Shown here piece by piece: positions 32,388 to 41,184 of a DNA stretch of 64,000 nucleotides. Positions within the stretch are counted from its first letter, which is position 1, and each line of letters starts with the position of its first letter. This DNA is from Paenibacillus brevis (GTDB taxonomy: Bacteria > Bacillota > Bacilli > Paenibacillales > Paenibacillaceae): positions 62,001 to 126,000 of the forward strand of contig NZ_JAHLQJ010000001.1 in assembly GCF_018919145.1 (NCBI RefSeq), given 5' to 3'. The notes under the pieces were generated by a model that worked only from the letters and a program-made list of their open reading frames with translations, was not told the origin of the DNA and did no database searches. The position numbers were made by a program, and so were the translations under genes.

Positions 32388-33449
32388 TTATTTAGGAGCA
32401 TAAATCTGGTTGAATATGCCTCCATCATTGAAGTGCTTCGGCTGAGCCTCGGCCCATCCTCCAAATACCTCGTCAATGGTAAACAGTTTGATCTCCGGGA
32501 ACTGGTCCGCGAACTTTTCCTTTACACTATCCAATGTCGGACGGTAATAATTCTCGGCTGCAATGGTCTGGCCTTCCTCTGAATACAAGTACTCCAGATA
32601 GGCAGCAGCAACCTCGGCGGTTCCCCGTTTATTCGCGTTCTTATCCACGATGGCAACCGGCGGCTCCGCCAGAATACTCTCCGATGGATAGACGATATCA
32701 AATTTGTCCGGACCAAGCTCCTTCACCGACAGCCAAGCTTCATTCTCCCAAGCCAGGAGCACATCGCCGAGACCTCGTTCCACGAAAGTGGTAGTAGCTC
32801 CGCGGGCGCCGCTGTCAAGCACCGGCACATGCTCGAACAATTCCTTCACAAACTCCTGTGCCTTAGCTTCGTCATTATTGTTGTTATGCAGCGCGTAACC
32901 CCAAGCAGCGAGATAATTCCAGCGTGCTCCGCCTGAAGTTTGAGGATTTGGGGTGATTACCTCGACCCCGTCCTTAATCAAGTCATCCCAATCCTGGATA
33001 TCCTTCGGGTTCCCCTTGCGAACCAGAAATACGATCGTGGAGGTATAAGGCGAACTGTTAAGCTCATACTCACTCTGCCAGCCCTCATCGATCAATCCGG
33101 TTTCTTGAATCGCGTCAATATCGTAGCCCAATGCCAGGGTTACGACGTCCGCCTCAAGTCCATCAATCACCGCCCGGCTTTGCTTGCCGGAGCCGCCATG
33201 CGATTGCTTGATCGTTACCTTTTGCCCCTTTTCCTTTTCCCAATAAGCAGCAAATGCCTTGTTATATTGCTCGTATAATTCTCTAGTCGGGTCGTAGGAT
33301 ACATTCAAAAGTTCTACGCTTCCCTTGCTTTCACCGCCGGAATCTCCGCTTGCGCTCTTCGCATCCGAATCTGATCCGCAGGCGGCGAGCACCGCCGTCA
33401 TTGCTACAACTATTCCCAGCAGAACTCCCTTTTTGATCCCCTTTTTCAT
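32388..33449 (-). CDS. sbp: Sulfate-binding lipoprotein of ABC transporter
   Basis: 353 aa from ATG 33449 ([11 protein letters not shown]) after GAGGAG. Signal peptide with lipobox LAAC near residue 24. [15 protein letters not shown] and [15 protein letters not shown] are the sulfate-binding family motifs. It captures sulfate (or thiosulfate) outside the cell for CysTW. Preceded by a roughly 200-nt structured leader. Confidence 0.93.
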   Translation of the reverse strand: MKKGIKKGVLLGIVVAMTAVLAACGSDSDAKSASGDSGGESKGSVELLNVSYDPTRELYEQYNKAFAAYWEKEKGQKVTIKQSHGGSGKQSRAVIDGLEADVVTLALGYDIDAIQETGLIDEGWQSEYELNSSPYTSTIVFLVRKGNPKDIQDWDDLIKDGVEVITPNPQTSGGARWNYLAAWGYALHNNNNDEAKAQEFVKELFEHVPVLDSGARGATTTFVERGLGDVLLAWENEAWLSVKELGPDKFDIVYPSESILAEPPVAIVDKNANKRGTAEVAAAYLEYLYSEEGQTIAAENYYRPTLDSVKEKFADQFPEIKLFTIDEVFGGWAEAQPKHFNDGGIFNQIYAPK

Positions 33450-33531
33450 CGTATCACTCCTCATCCTCTTCCCGAATTTTCATTTCTCTTAGCAAGTCTT
33501 CCTGGTTTGACAGGTTTTGCCAATACAGCAA

Positions 33532-33611
33532 ACGGAGTAACGCGCTGCCTCCTGACCGGTCAGACCGAGCCGCTACCCGTGTCTGCCAAGGCAAGCAGAG
33601 CGTTCCTCCGT
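33532..33611 (-). ncRNA. Candidate structured leader RNA of the sulfate transporter operon
   Basis: A 12-bp closing stem (33600-33611 with 33532-33543, one mismatch) encloses a hairpin with TCTGC/GCAGA arms and the 12-nt palindrome CTGACCGGTCAG. It lies in the 5' leader between a good promoter and sbp. I do not recognise it as an S-box, T-box or any riboswitch I know. Confidence 0.45.
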
Positions 33612-33665
33612 GCGTACGGCCAGAACAACTTGATTATTCCTACCTGTTTAGTTTGTTATGGTGCT

Positions 33666-33694
33666 ATTCTATATGGCGGGGCATGGGTTGTCAA
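33666..33694 (-). promoter_or_regulatory. Promoter of the sulfate transporter operon
   Basis: On the minus strand TTGACA (33694-33689), 17-bp spacer, TAGAAT (33671-33666). It lies about 215 bp before sbp. A downstream TAGGAATAAT (around 33636-33645) recalls part of a CymR site, but this is weak. Confidence 0.75.
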
Positions 33695-33704
33695 ACCTTT
33701 TTTT

Positions 33705-33731
33705 ACAAAAAAAGAACGCCTCACGGCGTCC
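33705..33731 (-). terminator. Terminator of the Rrf2-lactonase gene
   Basis: Short arms ACGCC / GGCGT around GTGA on the minus strand, followed by TCTTTTTTT. Just upstream of the sulfate operon promoter. Confidence 0.75.
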
Positions 33732-33815
33732 CAAGTGATTCCTTATGTTTAGAGTGCAGGTTCAAAAAGTCGGCTTTCAGCAAGTTGTGAGAACCTGAAG
33801 AGAACTATCTCATAC

Positions 33816-35306
33816 TCATAAAAGTTCTATACATACCGGCTGCTTCAAAGCCAGCCTATGCTCTGTCGCAGTCAGTTCTCCAGTGGCCGGGTCCCTGCGA
33901 AATACGGCAATATCGTCTCCATTCTGGTTCGCGATCAGCACAAAGCGTTCAAGCACGGCAAAATTGCGCGGCCAGTTTATTTTCCCGCAGGTCCACTCCG
34001 GCGCATCCAGCATTCCCGTCTCCAAATTCACCGTAAGCTTGACGATGCTGTCATGCCCCCGATTGGAGCCGTATACGTATCGGCCGTCCGGAGACAGATG
34101 GAGATCAGCCGGGTAATTCTCTCCCCCGAAATCCCCCGGTACGGTTGGAACATGCTGAAGAATCTCCAAATGCCCTTGAATCCGGTTATAAGCAAAGACT
34201 GTAATCGTACTGTTCAGCTCATTGATCGCATAGGCATGCCTTTCGTTCGGATGGATAAGGAAATGGCGGGGCCCAGCGCCCGGCGGAAGCTCTACTTCTC
34301 CTGCCGTAGTCAGCTTTCCTTCTTGCAGATCATAATAGATAATCTGATCCAGCCCCAGATCGCATACATAAGCATAGCGCCCTTCTGCATCAGAAACGAT
34401 GCTATGGGCATGAGCTGCCTCCTGCCGGTCCTCGCGGAATCCCTGGCCCATATGCTGGACTATGGCTGCGGGCTCAGCAGCGGCTCCCCGCTCATCCAGC
34501 ACATAACGATTCACATGGCCGCTGGAGTAATTGGCCGCATATAAGCTGCCTATTCCATCCAACGATAAATGGCATGGATCCGCGCCTTCTGTCGAAATCT
34601 GAGCCAATTGGGTCAGTGTGCCGTTCCCTTGATCAATCTCATAACTGAACACCGCCCCCTCGCTTTGCTCGCTGACAGCATAGAGCCGGGTATGATCCTG
34701 ATTGACTACCAGGAACGAAGGGTTCTTAATACCTGAAGTGCCATGCAGCACTTGAAGCTCTCCCGTGTTGTTATCCAGTTCGCAGAGATGAATGCCATCG
34801 CTGCTCTCCTCTGCATAAGATCCTACGTAGAACAAGAGCTTATCATCACGGTTTATGTTATTCATTGCAATTCCTCCCTGGAATAAAGGTTCTTTGCCGT
34901 CGATCAGACGTTGTACCTCGGACAATCGAATTCCGGAAAAGTACGACTCCAGCCGCTCTTCTCCGCCAATCAGAATTACTTCCATGGCAGGTTGGATCTT
35001 CGAGGAAATCCGGCAGGCTGAATCTTCGCTCCCCGAGCACCAACCAGAACGCAGCGCACCCCGGGCAAATATCCGGTACAAATCACCGAGCGTTATTTCT
35101 TGGAGCGGAAGGTTCAGTTGGTAGCCTCCCCCTGCCCCCTCTTTAGTAGTAACATAGTGCTCTTTGCGTAATACCGCAAGCACCTTTCTGACCCGGGCAG
35201 GGTGGGTGGACACGCTGGCTGCAATCTGCTCGCTGTTAGCCTGCTTACATTTTAAGTGAGACAGATAGAGCAGGCAGTGGACCGCGATCGTAAATTCACT
35301 GTTCAC
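33816..35306 (-). CDS. Rrf2-family regulator fused in frame to a lactonase-family beta-propeller
   Basis: 496 aa with no internal stop. Residues 1-140 form an Rrf2 winged helix (MNSEFTIAVHCLLYLSHLK; C90 and C98). From M148 a complete lactonase/6-phosphogluconolactonase-like propeller follows (KLLFYVGSYAEESSDGIHL, GPRHFLIHPNERHAY, NYPADLHLSPDGRYVYGSNRG). ATG 34865 at the junction keeps an ideal GGGAGGAA site. So the enzyme may also be made alone, and the fusion may come from loss of an Rrf2 stop codon. Both functions are inferred from family. Confidence 0.85.
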   Translation of the reverse strand: MNSEFTIAVHCLLYLSHLKCKQANSEQIAASVSTHPARVRKVLAVLRKEHYVTTKEGAGGGYQLNLPLQEITLGDLYRIFARGALRSGWCSGSEDSACRISSKIQPAMEVILIGGEERLESYFSGIRLSEVQRLIDGKEPLFQGGIAMNNINRDDKLLFYVGSYAEESSDGIHLCELDNNTGELQVLHGTSGIKNPSFLVVNQDHTRLYAVSEQSEGAVFSYEIDQGNGTLTQLAQISTEGADPCHLSLDGIGSLYAANYSSGHVNRYVLDERGAAAEPAAIVQHMGQGFREDRQEAAHAHSIVSDAEGRYAYVCDLGLDQIIYYDLQEGKLTTAGEVELPPGAGPRHFLIHPNERHAYAINELNSTITVFAYNRIQGHLEILQHVPTVPGDFGGENYPADLHLSPDGRYVYGSNRGHDSIVKLTVNLETGMLDAPEWTCGKINWPRNFAVLERFVLIANQNGDDIAVFRRDPATGELTATEHRLALKQPVCIELL

Positions 35307-35451
35307 CTTGTTTTCCCCTCCCTTCAGGTCGATTGAAACAGAAGCTGCAGAATATGTTATAATGTTCTAGCTTAAAGAGGTTGTTCATAAAATCATCTTT
35401 TGAGCACAAAGTATCACTTAATGATCTGCTGTCAAGAAAGGGATCTGTTAA

Positions 35452-35931
35452 ATGAGCCAACTATTAAATTCGCCGTATTTCCAGCTGTTTTTTACAATTG
35501 GAGCCGCATTGATGGCTATATCCGTCCTTATCGTCCGGCTTAAGGCGAGCCGTCGTCCTGTGACGATCAAGAAGATTATCATTCCCCCGCTGGGAATGGC
35601 TACAGGCTTCCTAATGTTTATTGAGCCGCAAATGCAAATCCCATGGATCTGGGTGATTGTTGCGTTTGCTGCCGGATGGTTCCTGTTCTCCTACCCCTTG
35701 GTTCGTACCACCCATTTCGAGACGGTCGAGGGAGAAGTGTATGCCAAGCGTTCGCCTGGCTTCGCCTATATTCTGATCGGACTGTTAGCTGTCCGCCTTG
35801 CTCTGCATGAAGTTGTAGAGCAATACATTTCCGTGCTCCAGACGGGCTCCGTCTTTTTCATCCTTGCCTTCGGAATGATTCTCCGCTGGAGATTATTTAT
35901 GTACAAGAAATTCAAGGCGATTCAGCATTAG
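35452..35931 (+). CDS. CcdC-like membrane protein
   Basis: 159 aa, four to five membrane helices. RPVTIKKIIIPPLGMATGFLMF and GEVYAKRSPGFAYILIGLLAVR match the CcdC family near cytochrome c maturation genes. No other ccd gene is adjacent. ATG 35452 is preceded by AAAGGGAT. Transcribed away from the Rrf2 fusion. Confidence 0.8.
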   Translation: MSQLLNSPYFQLFFTIGAALMAISVLIVRLKASRRPVTIKKIIIPPLGMATGFLMFIEPQMQIPWIWVIVAFAAGWFLFSYPLVRTTHFETVEGEVYAKRSPGFAYILIGLLAVRLALHEVVEQYISVLQTGSVFFILAFGMILRWRLFMYKKFKAIQH

Positions 35932-35982
35932 TTCCAAGATATTTCATTTCATCCGGGGATGCAATCCCCTGCTCTTAATGAA

Positions 35983-36026
35983 AACAAGCTGCCTTCCGGC
36001 CATTACCGGGAAGCAGCTTGTTTGTT
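35983..36026. terminator. Terminator between ccdC-like gene and ydjO
   Basis: AACAAGCTGCCTTCCGG pairs with CCGGGAAGCAGCTTGTT around CCATTA. T-rich on the plus side. Confidence 0.85.
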
Positions 36027-36052
36027 GTTGCAGAATCAGTGTTAATCTGGGA

Positions 36053-36262
36053 TTAACTTTCGGATTTCAGAGAACTAGAGTTAATCAGCTGAGGCAAGAG
36101 CTTGGTTCCCTTTACCATTTCAGAGGAACACAGCGGACATACCGGATTATAATCAAACGCAAAGTTATCCCTCATCCATCCGTTGCAATCATCGCTTATG
36201 CAAGACCAAACCGCGGTGTTCTCCTCAGGAATCTCTTCAATCGTTTTTTTACGGTAGTTCAT
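36053..36262 (-). CDS. ydjO: Cold-inducible protein YdjO family
   Basis: 69 aa. W-x-C-x4-DCNGWMRDNFAF and CPLCSSEMV form a small zinc ribbon as in B. subtilis YdjO, a cold-shock-linked protein. It follows the cold-shock gene after a terminator and has its own AGGAGGTAA site, so it may be expressed by read-through. Function not known in detail. Confidence 0.85.
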   Translation of the reverse strand: MNYRKKTIEEIPEENTAVWSCISDDCNGWMRDNFAFDYNPVCPLCSSEMVKGTKLLPQLINSSSLKSES

Positions 36263-36300
36263 GATTACCTCCTAGAATGTTATCTATTGCCAGAGTGCCG

Positions 36301-36346
36301 AAAAAGAATACAAAAGCCGCCCTCAACGCAGAGCGTTAAGGGCAGC
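36301..36346 (-). terminator. Terminator after the cold-shock gene
   Basis: On minus, GCTGCCCTTAACGC and GCGTTGAGGGCGGC pair around TCT, followed by TTTTGTATTCTTTT. Confidence 0.85.
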
Positions 36347-36356
36347 CGGTTCTGCA

Positions 36357-36557
36357 TTACAGTTTTACGACATTCTCGGCTTGCGGCCCGCGATTGCCTT
36401 GAACCACATTAAATTGAACACGTGCGCCTTCGTCCAGCGATTTAAAGCCATCGCCGGTAATTGCGCTGTAATGAACGAAAACATCCTTGCCGCCTTCAAC
36501 TTCGATAAATCCGAAGCCTTTTTCGGCATTGAACCATTTTACTGTTCCAGTTTCCAT
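36357..36557 (-). CDS. CspA-family cold-shock protein
   Basis: 66 aa. [27 protein letters not shown] holds both RNA-binding motifs (RNP1 KGFGFI, RNP2 VFVHY). It melts RNA secondary structure. Length is exactly that of Bacillus Csp proteins. AGGAGGAAAC precedes ATG. A roughly 130-nt 5' leader, as usual for csp genes, probably mediates cold control. Confidence 0.95.
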   Translation of the reverse strand: METGTVKWFNAEKGFGFIEVEGGKDVFVHYSAITGDGFKSLDEGARVQFNVVQGNRGPQAENVVKL

Positions 36558-36694
36558 GTTGTTTCCTCCTCAATACAGATTAACATGTTCCTTTTTTCGT
36601 AAAAAAAATTCACACATTGAAAAAAGTTCATTCAAAAAAATTGACACTCTTTTCAACATGCGAATATCACTTCTTTAAATTTCCAGATGTATTA

Positions 36695-36723
36695 ATTATA
36701 CTCTGCTGGAAATTAAAAAGCAA
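36695..36723 (-). promoter_or_regulatory. Cold-shock gene promoter
   Basis: On minus TTGCTT (36723-36718), 17-bp spacer, TATAAT (36700-36695). Gives a 5' leader of about 130 nt. Confidence 0.7.
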
Positions 36724-36817
36724 ATGATTAAGCAAGGATACCCAAGGAATTTTCAGTCTGCCTGCTGGACAGACCGGAGTTACGTGTCTATAATGACTAG
36801 TGTATCCGCAGTTACAT

Positions 36818-36976
36818 AGTTCGGGGGAGCTGGAATAAGGCCGGCTGAGATTGTATCCCATCAAGATACTGACCCTTTAACCTGATCTGGGTAATGCCAG
36901 CGTAGGAAGAATGACAGAGCATGGCTCGTATATTTTGCCATGAACCTACGCGTCCCGCATTCGGGGCGCTTTTTTT
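36818..36976 (+). ncRNA. TPP riboswitch with terminator
   Basis: Thi-box elements GGGGGAGC, GGCTGAGA, ACCCTTTAACCTGATCTGG and TAATGCCAGCGTAGGAA are all present. A terminator GCGTCCCG/CGGGGCGC plus T7 lies at 36950-36976. GCGTAGG (36900-36906) can instead pair with CCTACGC (36945-36951) as antiterminator. High thiamine pyrophosphate should shut off the thiY operon. Confidence 0.95.
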
Positions 36977-37080
36977 ATCCCAATACGCCGTGCAAGGAAC
37001 TCTATCGCATTTTCTTCACGGTTCAGGAGAACGTAAACCTATCGCTGCGGAAATTCATGCACTAGAAGGAGTGGATTTCT

Positions 37081-38091
37081 GTGAAGAAAAAAACGCTGTT
37101 CCCGCTCGCTATGGCCGTCTTGCTTGCAGCCATGCTTGCAGGCTGCGGAAATCAGGGCAGCTCTGAAGGAACAAAAGGGCAGGCAGCCCTGAAGGACGTA
37201 ACCGTTGTGTTGGACTGGAGTCCCAACACGAATCACACCGGACTTTATGCCGCCAGAGAACTGGGGTATTACGAAGCGGAAGGATTGAACGTAGAGATCG
37301 CGCTCCCGGGCTCAGGCGGCGCAGATGCCATGGTTGCTTCCGATGAAGTTCCCTTCGGCGTAAGCGTGCAGGAGAACGTGACCCAAAGCCGTTTGCAAGG
37401 AGTCCCGCTCGTCTCGATTGCGGCGGTTATCCAGCATAACACATCAGGCTTCGCGGCTCCGGTAGACCGCGTAATCCAATCGCCTAAGGATTACGAAGGT
37501 AAAACTTACGGCGGCTGGGGATCCCCTGTAGAGGAAGCGATTATGAAGTCCATTATGGATGTGGACGGCGGCGACATATCCAAAGTCAAGCTTGTCAATA
37601 TTGGTGAGGCAGACTATTTCACAGCCGTGAAGCGGGATATTGATTTTGCGTGGATCTTCTATGCGTGGACCGGAATTGAGGCCGAGCTGCGCGGAGAACC
37701 GCTGGACATGCAATATATTAAAGATTATTCGGACCAACTGGACTACTATACGCCGGTAATCGTCACCAATGAGAAGACCATTGCAAATGATCCGGACCTG
37801 GTGCGGGCATTCATGCGTGCTACCTCCAAGGGTTATCAGTATGCAGCCGAGCATCCGGAGGAATCTGCAGATCTGCTGCTAAAGGCTGTACCCGAGCTGG
37901 ACAAGGAGCTCGTTCATGCCAGCCAGAAATGGCTGAGTCCGAAGTACCAGGATGATGCAGCACGTTGGGGAGAACAAAAGCCGGAAGTCTGGAAGAACTA
38001 TTCCGACTGGATGTACGAGCGCGGACTGATCGAGAAAGAGCTGGATATCGACAGCGCCTTTACGAACGACTTTTTACCTGAGACGAACTGA
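37081..38091 (+). CDS. thiY: Thiamine-precursor (HMP-like) ABC substrate-binding lipoprotein
   Basis: 336 aa of the NMT1/THI5 family. Lipobox LAGC near residue 21. LDWSPNTNHTGLYAARELGYY and the glycine-rich PGSGGADAM loop are typical of ThiY, which binds formylaminopyrimidine/HMP. GTG 37081 follows AAGGAGTGG. First gene after the TPP riboswitch. A 238-bp repeat element separates it from the rest of the operon. Confidence 0.92.
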   Translation: MKKKTLFPLAMAVLLAAMLAGCGNQGSSEGTKGQAALKDVTVVLDWSPNTNHTGLYAARELGYYEAEGLNVEIALPGSGGADAMVASDEVPFGVSVQENVTQSRLQGVPLVSIAAVIQHNTSGFAAPVDRVIQSPKDYEGKTYGGWGSPVEEAIMKSIMDVDGGDISKVKLVNIGEADYFTAVKRDIDFAWIFYAWTGIEAELRGEPLDMQYIKDYSDQLDYYTPVIVTNEKTIANDPDLVRAFMRATSKGYQYAAEHPEESADLLLKAVPELDKELVHASQKWLSPKYQDDAARWGEQKPEVWKNYSDWMYERGLIEKELDIDSAFTNDFLPETN

Positions 38092-38104
38092 ATTTAGCAG
38101 AAGT

Positions 38105-38342
38105 TATATAAGTTGAACTTAGAAGTTACGTAAAAGGGCATAAGTATGAAGTGTTCTGTAGTGAAAGCTTTCTGTAAGAAAGCTACATCGAGAGCATACG
38201 CTCGTAAGCGGTCGCCTTTGTGAGTGGGATTTCTACCTTAGAGATGGCTTAGTGCAGTCAGAAAAATCCGCGAACAACAGTGATCATAAGGATACTTCAT
38301 ACGTTGCCCCTATCGTAAATTCCTCTGTATTTAACTTATATA
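38105..38342. repeat. Dispersed inverted-repeat element, copy 2, inside the thi operon
   Basis: Inverted relative to copy 1. Outer ends TATATAAGTT (38105-38114) / AACTTATATA (38333-38342). Core 38136-38310 with GTATGAAG / CTTCATAC stems and the shared CTGTTGTTCGCGGATT and CTCACAAAGGCGA blocks. It carries an extra small hairpin. It is transcribed with the operon. Confidence 0.8.
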
Positions 38343-38378
38343 GATCACTTAATCTAATTCAAGAGAGGATGTTCCACT

Positions 38379-38675
38379 ATGTCAAACACATTGCTCAGTA
38401 TTCAGATTATTCCGAAGACACCTAACGGCGAGGACTCCATCCCTTATGTAGACCGTGCCATCGAGGTTATCCAGAGCTCCGGGGTCAAATATCAGGTCAA
38501 TGCCTTGGAGACAACGATGGAAGGAGACCTGGATGAGCTGCTGGAAATCGTGAAAAAGATGAATGTGGCGGTCGCTGAATCCGGAAGCAACAGCATCATT
38601 TCGCAGGTTAAAATCGTATACAATCCTGAGAAGGGCGTCAGCATGGATAAGCTGGTCGAGAAATACCGTCCATGA
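38379..38675 (+). CDS. MTH1187-family thiamine-binding protein, operon copy
   Basis: 98 aa. LLSIQIIPKTPNGEDSIPYVDRAIEVI and VNALETTMEGDLDELLEIVKKM mark PF01910. It lies between thiY and thiX, so it probably binds thiamine or its pyrimidine precursor in the cytosol. A paralogue is encoded at 13386-13694. Overlaps thiX by four bases. Confidence 0.88.
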   Translation: MSNTLLSIQIIPKTPNGEDSIPYVDRAIEVIQSSGVKYQVNALETTMEGDLDELLEIVKKMNVAVAESGSNSIISQVKIVYNPEKGVSMDKLVEKYRP

Positions 38676-39445
38676 ATTCCCGCCGTCTCTGGAACAGGAT
38701 TTGGCCGCCGCTTGCGGCGGTCATCCTGTTTATACTGGTATGGCAAGTATCCACCTCCCTATTTAATATTGAACAGTGGGTTTTGCCCAGCCCTTCAACC
38801 ATTGCCGATCAGGCCGTATCCGAAGCCGCCGGCCTCTGGGTCCATACCTTCGCAACACTTCGCCTGATGCTGCTTGGTTTTGTTATCGGGAGTGTTGTCG
38901 GGCTTTTGGTATCCTTTCTGCTGCACTATATTCCATTTCTAAAATCCGCCTTATACCCGCTCATCATCCTGAGCCAAAACGTGCCTACGATTGCGCTCGC
39001 ACCGCTTCTGATGATCTGGTTCGGGTTCGGGTTGCTGCCGAAGATTATCGTTATTACACTCGTCTGCTTCTTCCCTGTCGCCGTAGCCGCCATGGACGGA
39101 CTGACGCGCACGGACCGGGTTATGCTTGACTATATGCGAATGTCCGGGGCATCCAGACGGGCTGTCTTCACCAAGCTGGAGGTTCCCCATGCGCTGCCGT
39201 CGATATTCTCCGGATTAAAGATCGCAGCAACCTACAGCGTTATGGGGGCCATTATTGCCGAGTGGATCGGGGCGGACAAAGGAATCGGATATTATATGAT
39301 GCTGCAAAAAGCATCGTTTCGGACAGATCGTACTTTCGTCGCCATCGCAGTGATTGTCATCGTCAGTCTTGCCATGTTCGCTATGGTCGCTATGCTTGAG
39401 AAATGGCTGATCCGCTACAATCCAACAGAGGATACACAGAAATGA
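38672..39445 (+). CDS. thiX: Thiamine-precursor ABC transporter permease
   Basis: 257 aa, six membrane helices. The EAA loop (MRMSGASRRAVFTKLEVPHALPSIFSGLKI) is the ATPase contact. SsuC/TauC/ThiX-type permease, placed by its neighbours in the thiamine-precursor system. ATGA overlap with the preceding gene fixes the start. Confidence 0.92.
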   Translation: MNSRRLWNRIWPPLAAVILFILVWQVSTSLFNIEQWVLPSPSTIADQAVSEAAGLWVHTFATLRLMLLGFVIGSVVGLLVSFLLHYIPFLKSALYPLIILSQNVPTIALAPLLMIWFGFGLLPKIIVITLVCFFPVAVAAMDGLTRTDRVMLDYMRMSGASRRAVFTKLEVPHALPSIFSGLKIAATYSVMGAIIAEWIGADKGIGYYMMLQKASFRTDRTFVAIAVIVIVSLAMFAMVAMLEKWLIRYNPTEDTQK

Positions 39446-39455
39446 GGGGAATACA

Positions 39456-40265
39456 ATGAACATGATTCAATCTCAGCAGCCGAATCTTCCGGCCCCTGCG
39501 CTTGAGCTTCAGAACATCAGCCTTGCGTTCGCCGATGGTTCACAGCGCCTGCCCGTATTGAATGATATCTCCCTCACTGTGCCCTCCGGTCAGTTTATCT
39601 CCATTGTCGGACCCTCCGGCAGTGGAAAAAGCACGCTCTTTCATGTAATAGGCGGCCTGCTTCGACCGGAACAGGGCCGTGTACGGATCAATGGACAGGA
39701 TGTGACTGGAGAGCGGGGCTACATCAGCTATGTTCCGCAAAGGCCGGCATTGTTTCCCTGGCGGACAACCCGTGATAACATTTTGCTGGCAAGAGAAATC
39801 TCCGGAGGTGTCGACCAGAATGTTCGAGCCGAAGCGGAGAACTGGATAGCGAAGGCCGGATTAAAAGGATTCGAGAAAGCTTATCCTCATATGCTGTCCG
39901 GAGGAATGCAGCAGCGAGCCTCCTTCCTGCGCGGTCTGATCGCTCCACAGGAGCTGCTTTGTCTGGATGAGCCCTTCAGCTCGCTGGATGAATTGACCCG
40001 CCATGAAATGCAAGAATGGCTACTGGAGCTGTGGGAGGAACAACGCCGTTCGGTCTTACTCATCACACACAGCATTGAGGAAGCCCTCTTGCTATCGGAT
40101 ACGGTCTATCTATTTTCCAATCGGCCCGCTTCCATCATCCATAAGGTCGATGTCCCCTTTGAACGGCCCCGCCGCAAGGATATTGCCAATGACCCTGAAT
40201 TTCTCAGACTCAAGCGCGAGGTCAGTGATCGTATGGTTGAACAACAACACAAAAAGCCAATCTGA
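39456..40265 (+). CDS. thiZ: Thiamine-precursor ABC transporter ATPase
   Basis: 269 aa. Walker A GPSGSGKST, Q-loop VPQRPALFPW, signature MLSGGMQQRA and Walker B LLCLDEPFSSLDE with H-loop ITHSIEEA. Nitrate/sulfonate/taurine/ThiZ subfamily. It powers import by ThiXY. Start has GAGGGG upstream. The stop lies within the terminator hairpin. Confidence 0.92.
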   Translation: MNMIQSQQPNLPAPALELQNISLAFADGSQRLPVLNDISLTVPSGQFISIVGPSGSGKSTLFHVIGGLLRPEQGRVRINGQDVTGERGYISYVPQRPALFPWRTTRDNILLAREISGGVDQNVRAEAENWIAKAGLKGFEKAYPHMLSGGMQQRASFLRGLIAPQELLCLDEPFSSLDELTRHEMQEWLLELWEEQRRSVLLITHSIEEALLLSDTVYLFSNRPASIIHKVDVPFERPRRKDIANDPEFLRLKREVSDRMVEQQHKKPI

Positions 40266-40296
40266 GCGGTATTTCCCGCTCGGATTGGCTTTATTT
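40254..40296. terminator. Terminator after thiZ, overlapping its stop
   Basis: AGCCAATCTGAGCGG and CCGCTCGGATTGGCT pair around TATTTC, then TTATTTATT. Shared by the converging HD-GYP gene. Confidence 0.85.
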
Positions 40297-40301
40297 ATTG
40301 A

Positions 40302-40916
40302 TTATAAAGAATATATACTCAGCGTCTGTTCCGATATTTCCATCATTGCATGCACGATATCCGGGTCAAACTGAGCGTTTGCATTACGAATCAACTCAAG
40401 TCTCGCCTCGCTCAGACTGATTCTTCTCCGGTATATTTTGTTGGATGTCATGGAATCAAAAGCATCGAGCACCGCGCAGACCCGAGCGCCAAGCGGGATA
40501 TTCGTGCCTGCAAGCCCGTCAGGATATCCTTTTCCATCCCACCGCTCATGATGATGCCTTACAATCGAGATGATCTCCGGGCCAAAGCCGGGATCGCTCT
40601 CCAGCATCTTCGCGCCGATCTCCGGATGACTGCGTATGATCTTCCATTGCTCCTCATCGAAGTTATCCCTCTGCATAATCAATTCCCGAGAGATGGCCGT
40701 CTTACCGATATCATGCAGGAAGCACCCGCGGGTCAACTGGCCTGCGGCCTCTTCGCTCAGTTCCAGCGGAACAGCTATCTTCTCGGCCAGCATGGCCAGA
40801 CGCGACGAATGGTGATAGATATCAGGATGCTTATCTCTCAGCTTCTTAATCCATATTGTCGCTTCCGGACCCCGCTCCCATCCCAAATTATCCACGTTGA
40901 TACTTGAAGCAACCAA
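40302..40916 (-). CDS. HD-GYP domain protein
   Basis: 204 aa from TTG 40916, which lies seven bases after AGGAGG; GTG 40943 is an alternative. The HD-GYP motifs are FLHDIGK, RSHPEIGAKML and HHERWDGKGYPDGLAG. Such domains hydrolyse cyclic-di-GMP. No receiver or sensor domain is attached, so activation may be at the level of expression. Isolated gene. Confidence 0.85.
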   Translation of the reverse strand: MVASSINVDNLGWERGPEATIWIKKLRDKHPDIYHHSSRLAMLAEKIAVPLELSEEAAGQLTRGCFLHDIGKTAISRELIMQRDNFDEEQWKIIRSHPEIGAKMLESDPGFGPEIISIVRHHHERWDGKGYPDGLAGTNIPLGARVCAVLDAFDSMTSNKIYRRRISLSEARLELIRNANAQFDPDIVHAMMEISEQTLSIYSL

Positions 40917-41184
40917 CAGCCTGCCTCCTAAAACCTGATTCACAAGTCTTTATATTTTGCTGTTCTACTATTGGAACACTTTTACATTATAGGTCAAAAG
41001 TTTTGAAATGCATAGGAATTAAGCGACAATAATCTCTTAAAATATTAACTTTTCGCCAAAAACAGGCCTTTAGTTGCATATAATACTACCTACAACCTTG
41101 TCGATTGACTTGCAAATCCGATCATGGTAAGTTAAATTATATTCTAATTAGATAATTGTTTAATTTGTTTAAGGAGGGATCAGA

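Noticed and set aside
33450..33660. S-box (SAM) riboswitch or T-box upstream of sbp
   Set aside because: The conserved S-box and T-box sequence elements are missing.
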